Shown here in pieces: positions 4,990 to 5,025 of a stretch of 5,025 nt of DNA. The DNA is taken from positions 57,274-62,298 of the forward strand of contig DBCX01000059.1 of the NCBI GenBank assembly GCA_002293275.1. Direction: 5' to 3'. The position numbers and the translations under genes are program-made. The notes below the pieces were generated by a model, which did no database searches, was not told where the DNA came from, and worked only from the letters and a program-made list of their open reading frames with translations. This stretch comes from Cyanobacteria bacterium UBA947. Its GTDB lineage: Bacteria > Cyanobacteriota > Vampirovibrionia > Gastranaerophilales > Gastranaerophilaceae. How positions within the stretch are numbered: the stretch's first letter is position 1; each line of letters begins with the position of its first letter.

Positions 4990-5025
4990 ATGATTGAAAG
5001 ATATTCGCGCGAAAAGATGAGAAAG
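4990..5025 (+). CDS. purB: Adenylosuccinate lyase, N-terminal 12 codons (3' part outside window)
   Basis: The frame from ATG at 4990 runs to the window end and encodes MIERYSREKMRK. The opening MIERY-S/T-R followed by Met after two or three residues is the characteristic start of bacterial PurB, which cleaves adenylosuccinate to AMP and fumarate and also releases AICAR from SAICAR in purine synthesis. The catalytic residues and the C-terminal signature loop are beyond the window. It is divergent from the 86-residue gene across 92 A/T-rich bases. Twelve residues are little evidence, but this N-terminus is distinctive. Confidence 0.72.
   Translation, partial: MIERYSREKMRK

Overview
The window looks like ordinary chromosome from a strictly anaerobic, fermentative bacterium. 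Core genes (mnmE, rpsO, the start of purB) flank hydF, a maturation gene found only where [FeFe] hydrogenase is made. The MnmE C-terminus, the S15 sequence and the way two accessory proteins begin (Met-Lys/Arg-Leu/Ile-Ala-Pro-Ile/Val-Thr, then a Phe-Thr-Ala tripeptide) would suit a non-photosynthetic gut relative of cyanobacteria (Vampirovibrionia/Gastranaerophilales). That placement is an inference from memory, not a demonstrated result.

Layout. Plus strand: bases 1-1205 hold the 3' part of mnmE (tRNA wobble-uridine modification GTPase), and bases 4990-5025 hold the first 12 codons of what looks like purB. Everything between lies on the minus strand. Read in transcription order it is: an unrecognised 86-residue helical protein (4897-4637), rpsO (4543-4274), hydF (4267-3188), a small winged-helix protein with an acidic tail (3153-2848), a Cys-loop phosphatase-like protein (2805-1990) and a class I SAM-dependent methyltransferase-like protein (1924-1268). 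The last of these converges on mnmE across 62 bases that carry a perfect 7-bp inverted repeat but no T-run. No gene-free stretch exceeds 100 bases.

How the genes work together. rpsO and hydF are only 6 bases apart and hydF starts with TTG, so hydrogenase maturation probably rides on the ribosomal-protein transcript. The winged-helix gene follows hydF by 34 bases and may belong to the same transcript. The last two genes seem to form a separate accessory pair. Each is preceded by nearly the same 19-bp element (18/19 identical), placed just after the upstream stop codon and 17-18 bases before a TTTAAT box, and the two proteins share the same N-terminal tag although their folds are unrelated.

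Most worth a second look: (1) the duplicated upstream element plus shared N-terminal tag, which could mark a regulon of tagged proteins; (2) a phosphatase-like Cys loop whose invariant Arg is Lys; (3) a HydF whose G domain is shortened and lacks a recognisable NKxD motif; (4) purB and the phosphatase-like gene, which look leaderless. No CRISPR array, tRNA, rRNA, transposase or insertion-sequence end was seen.
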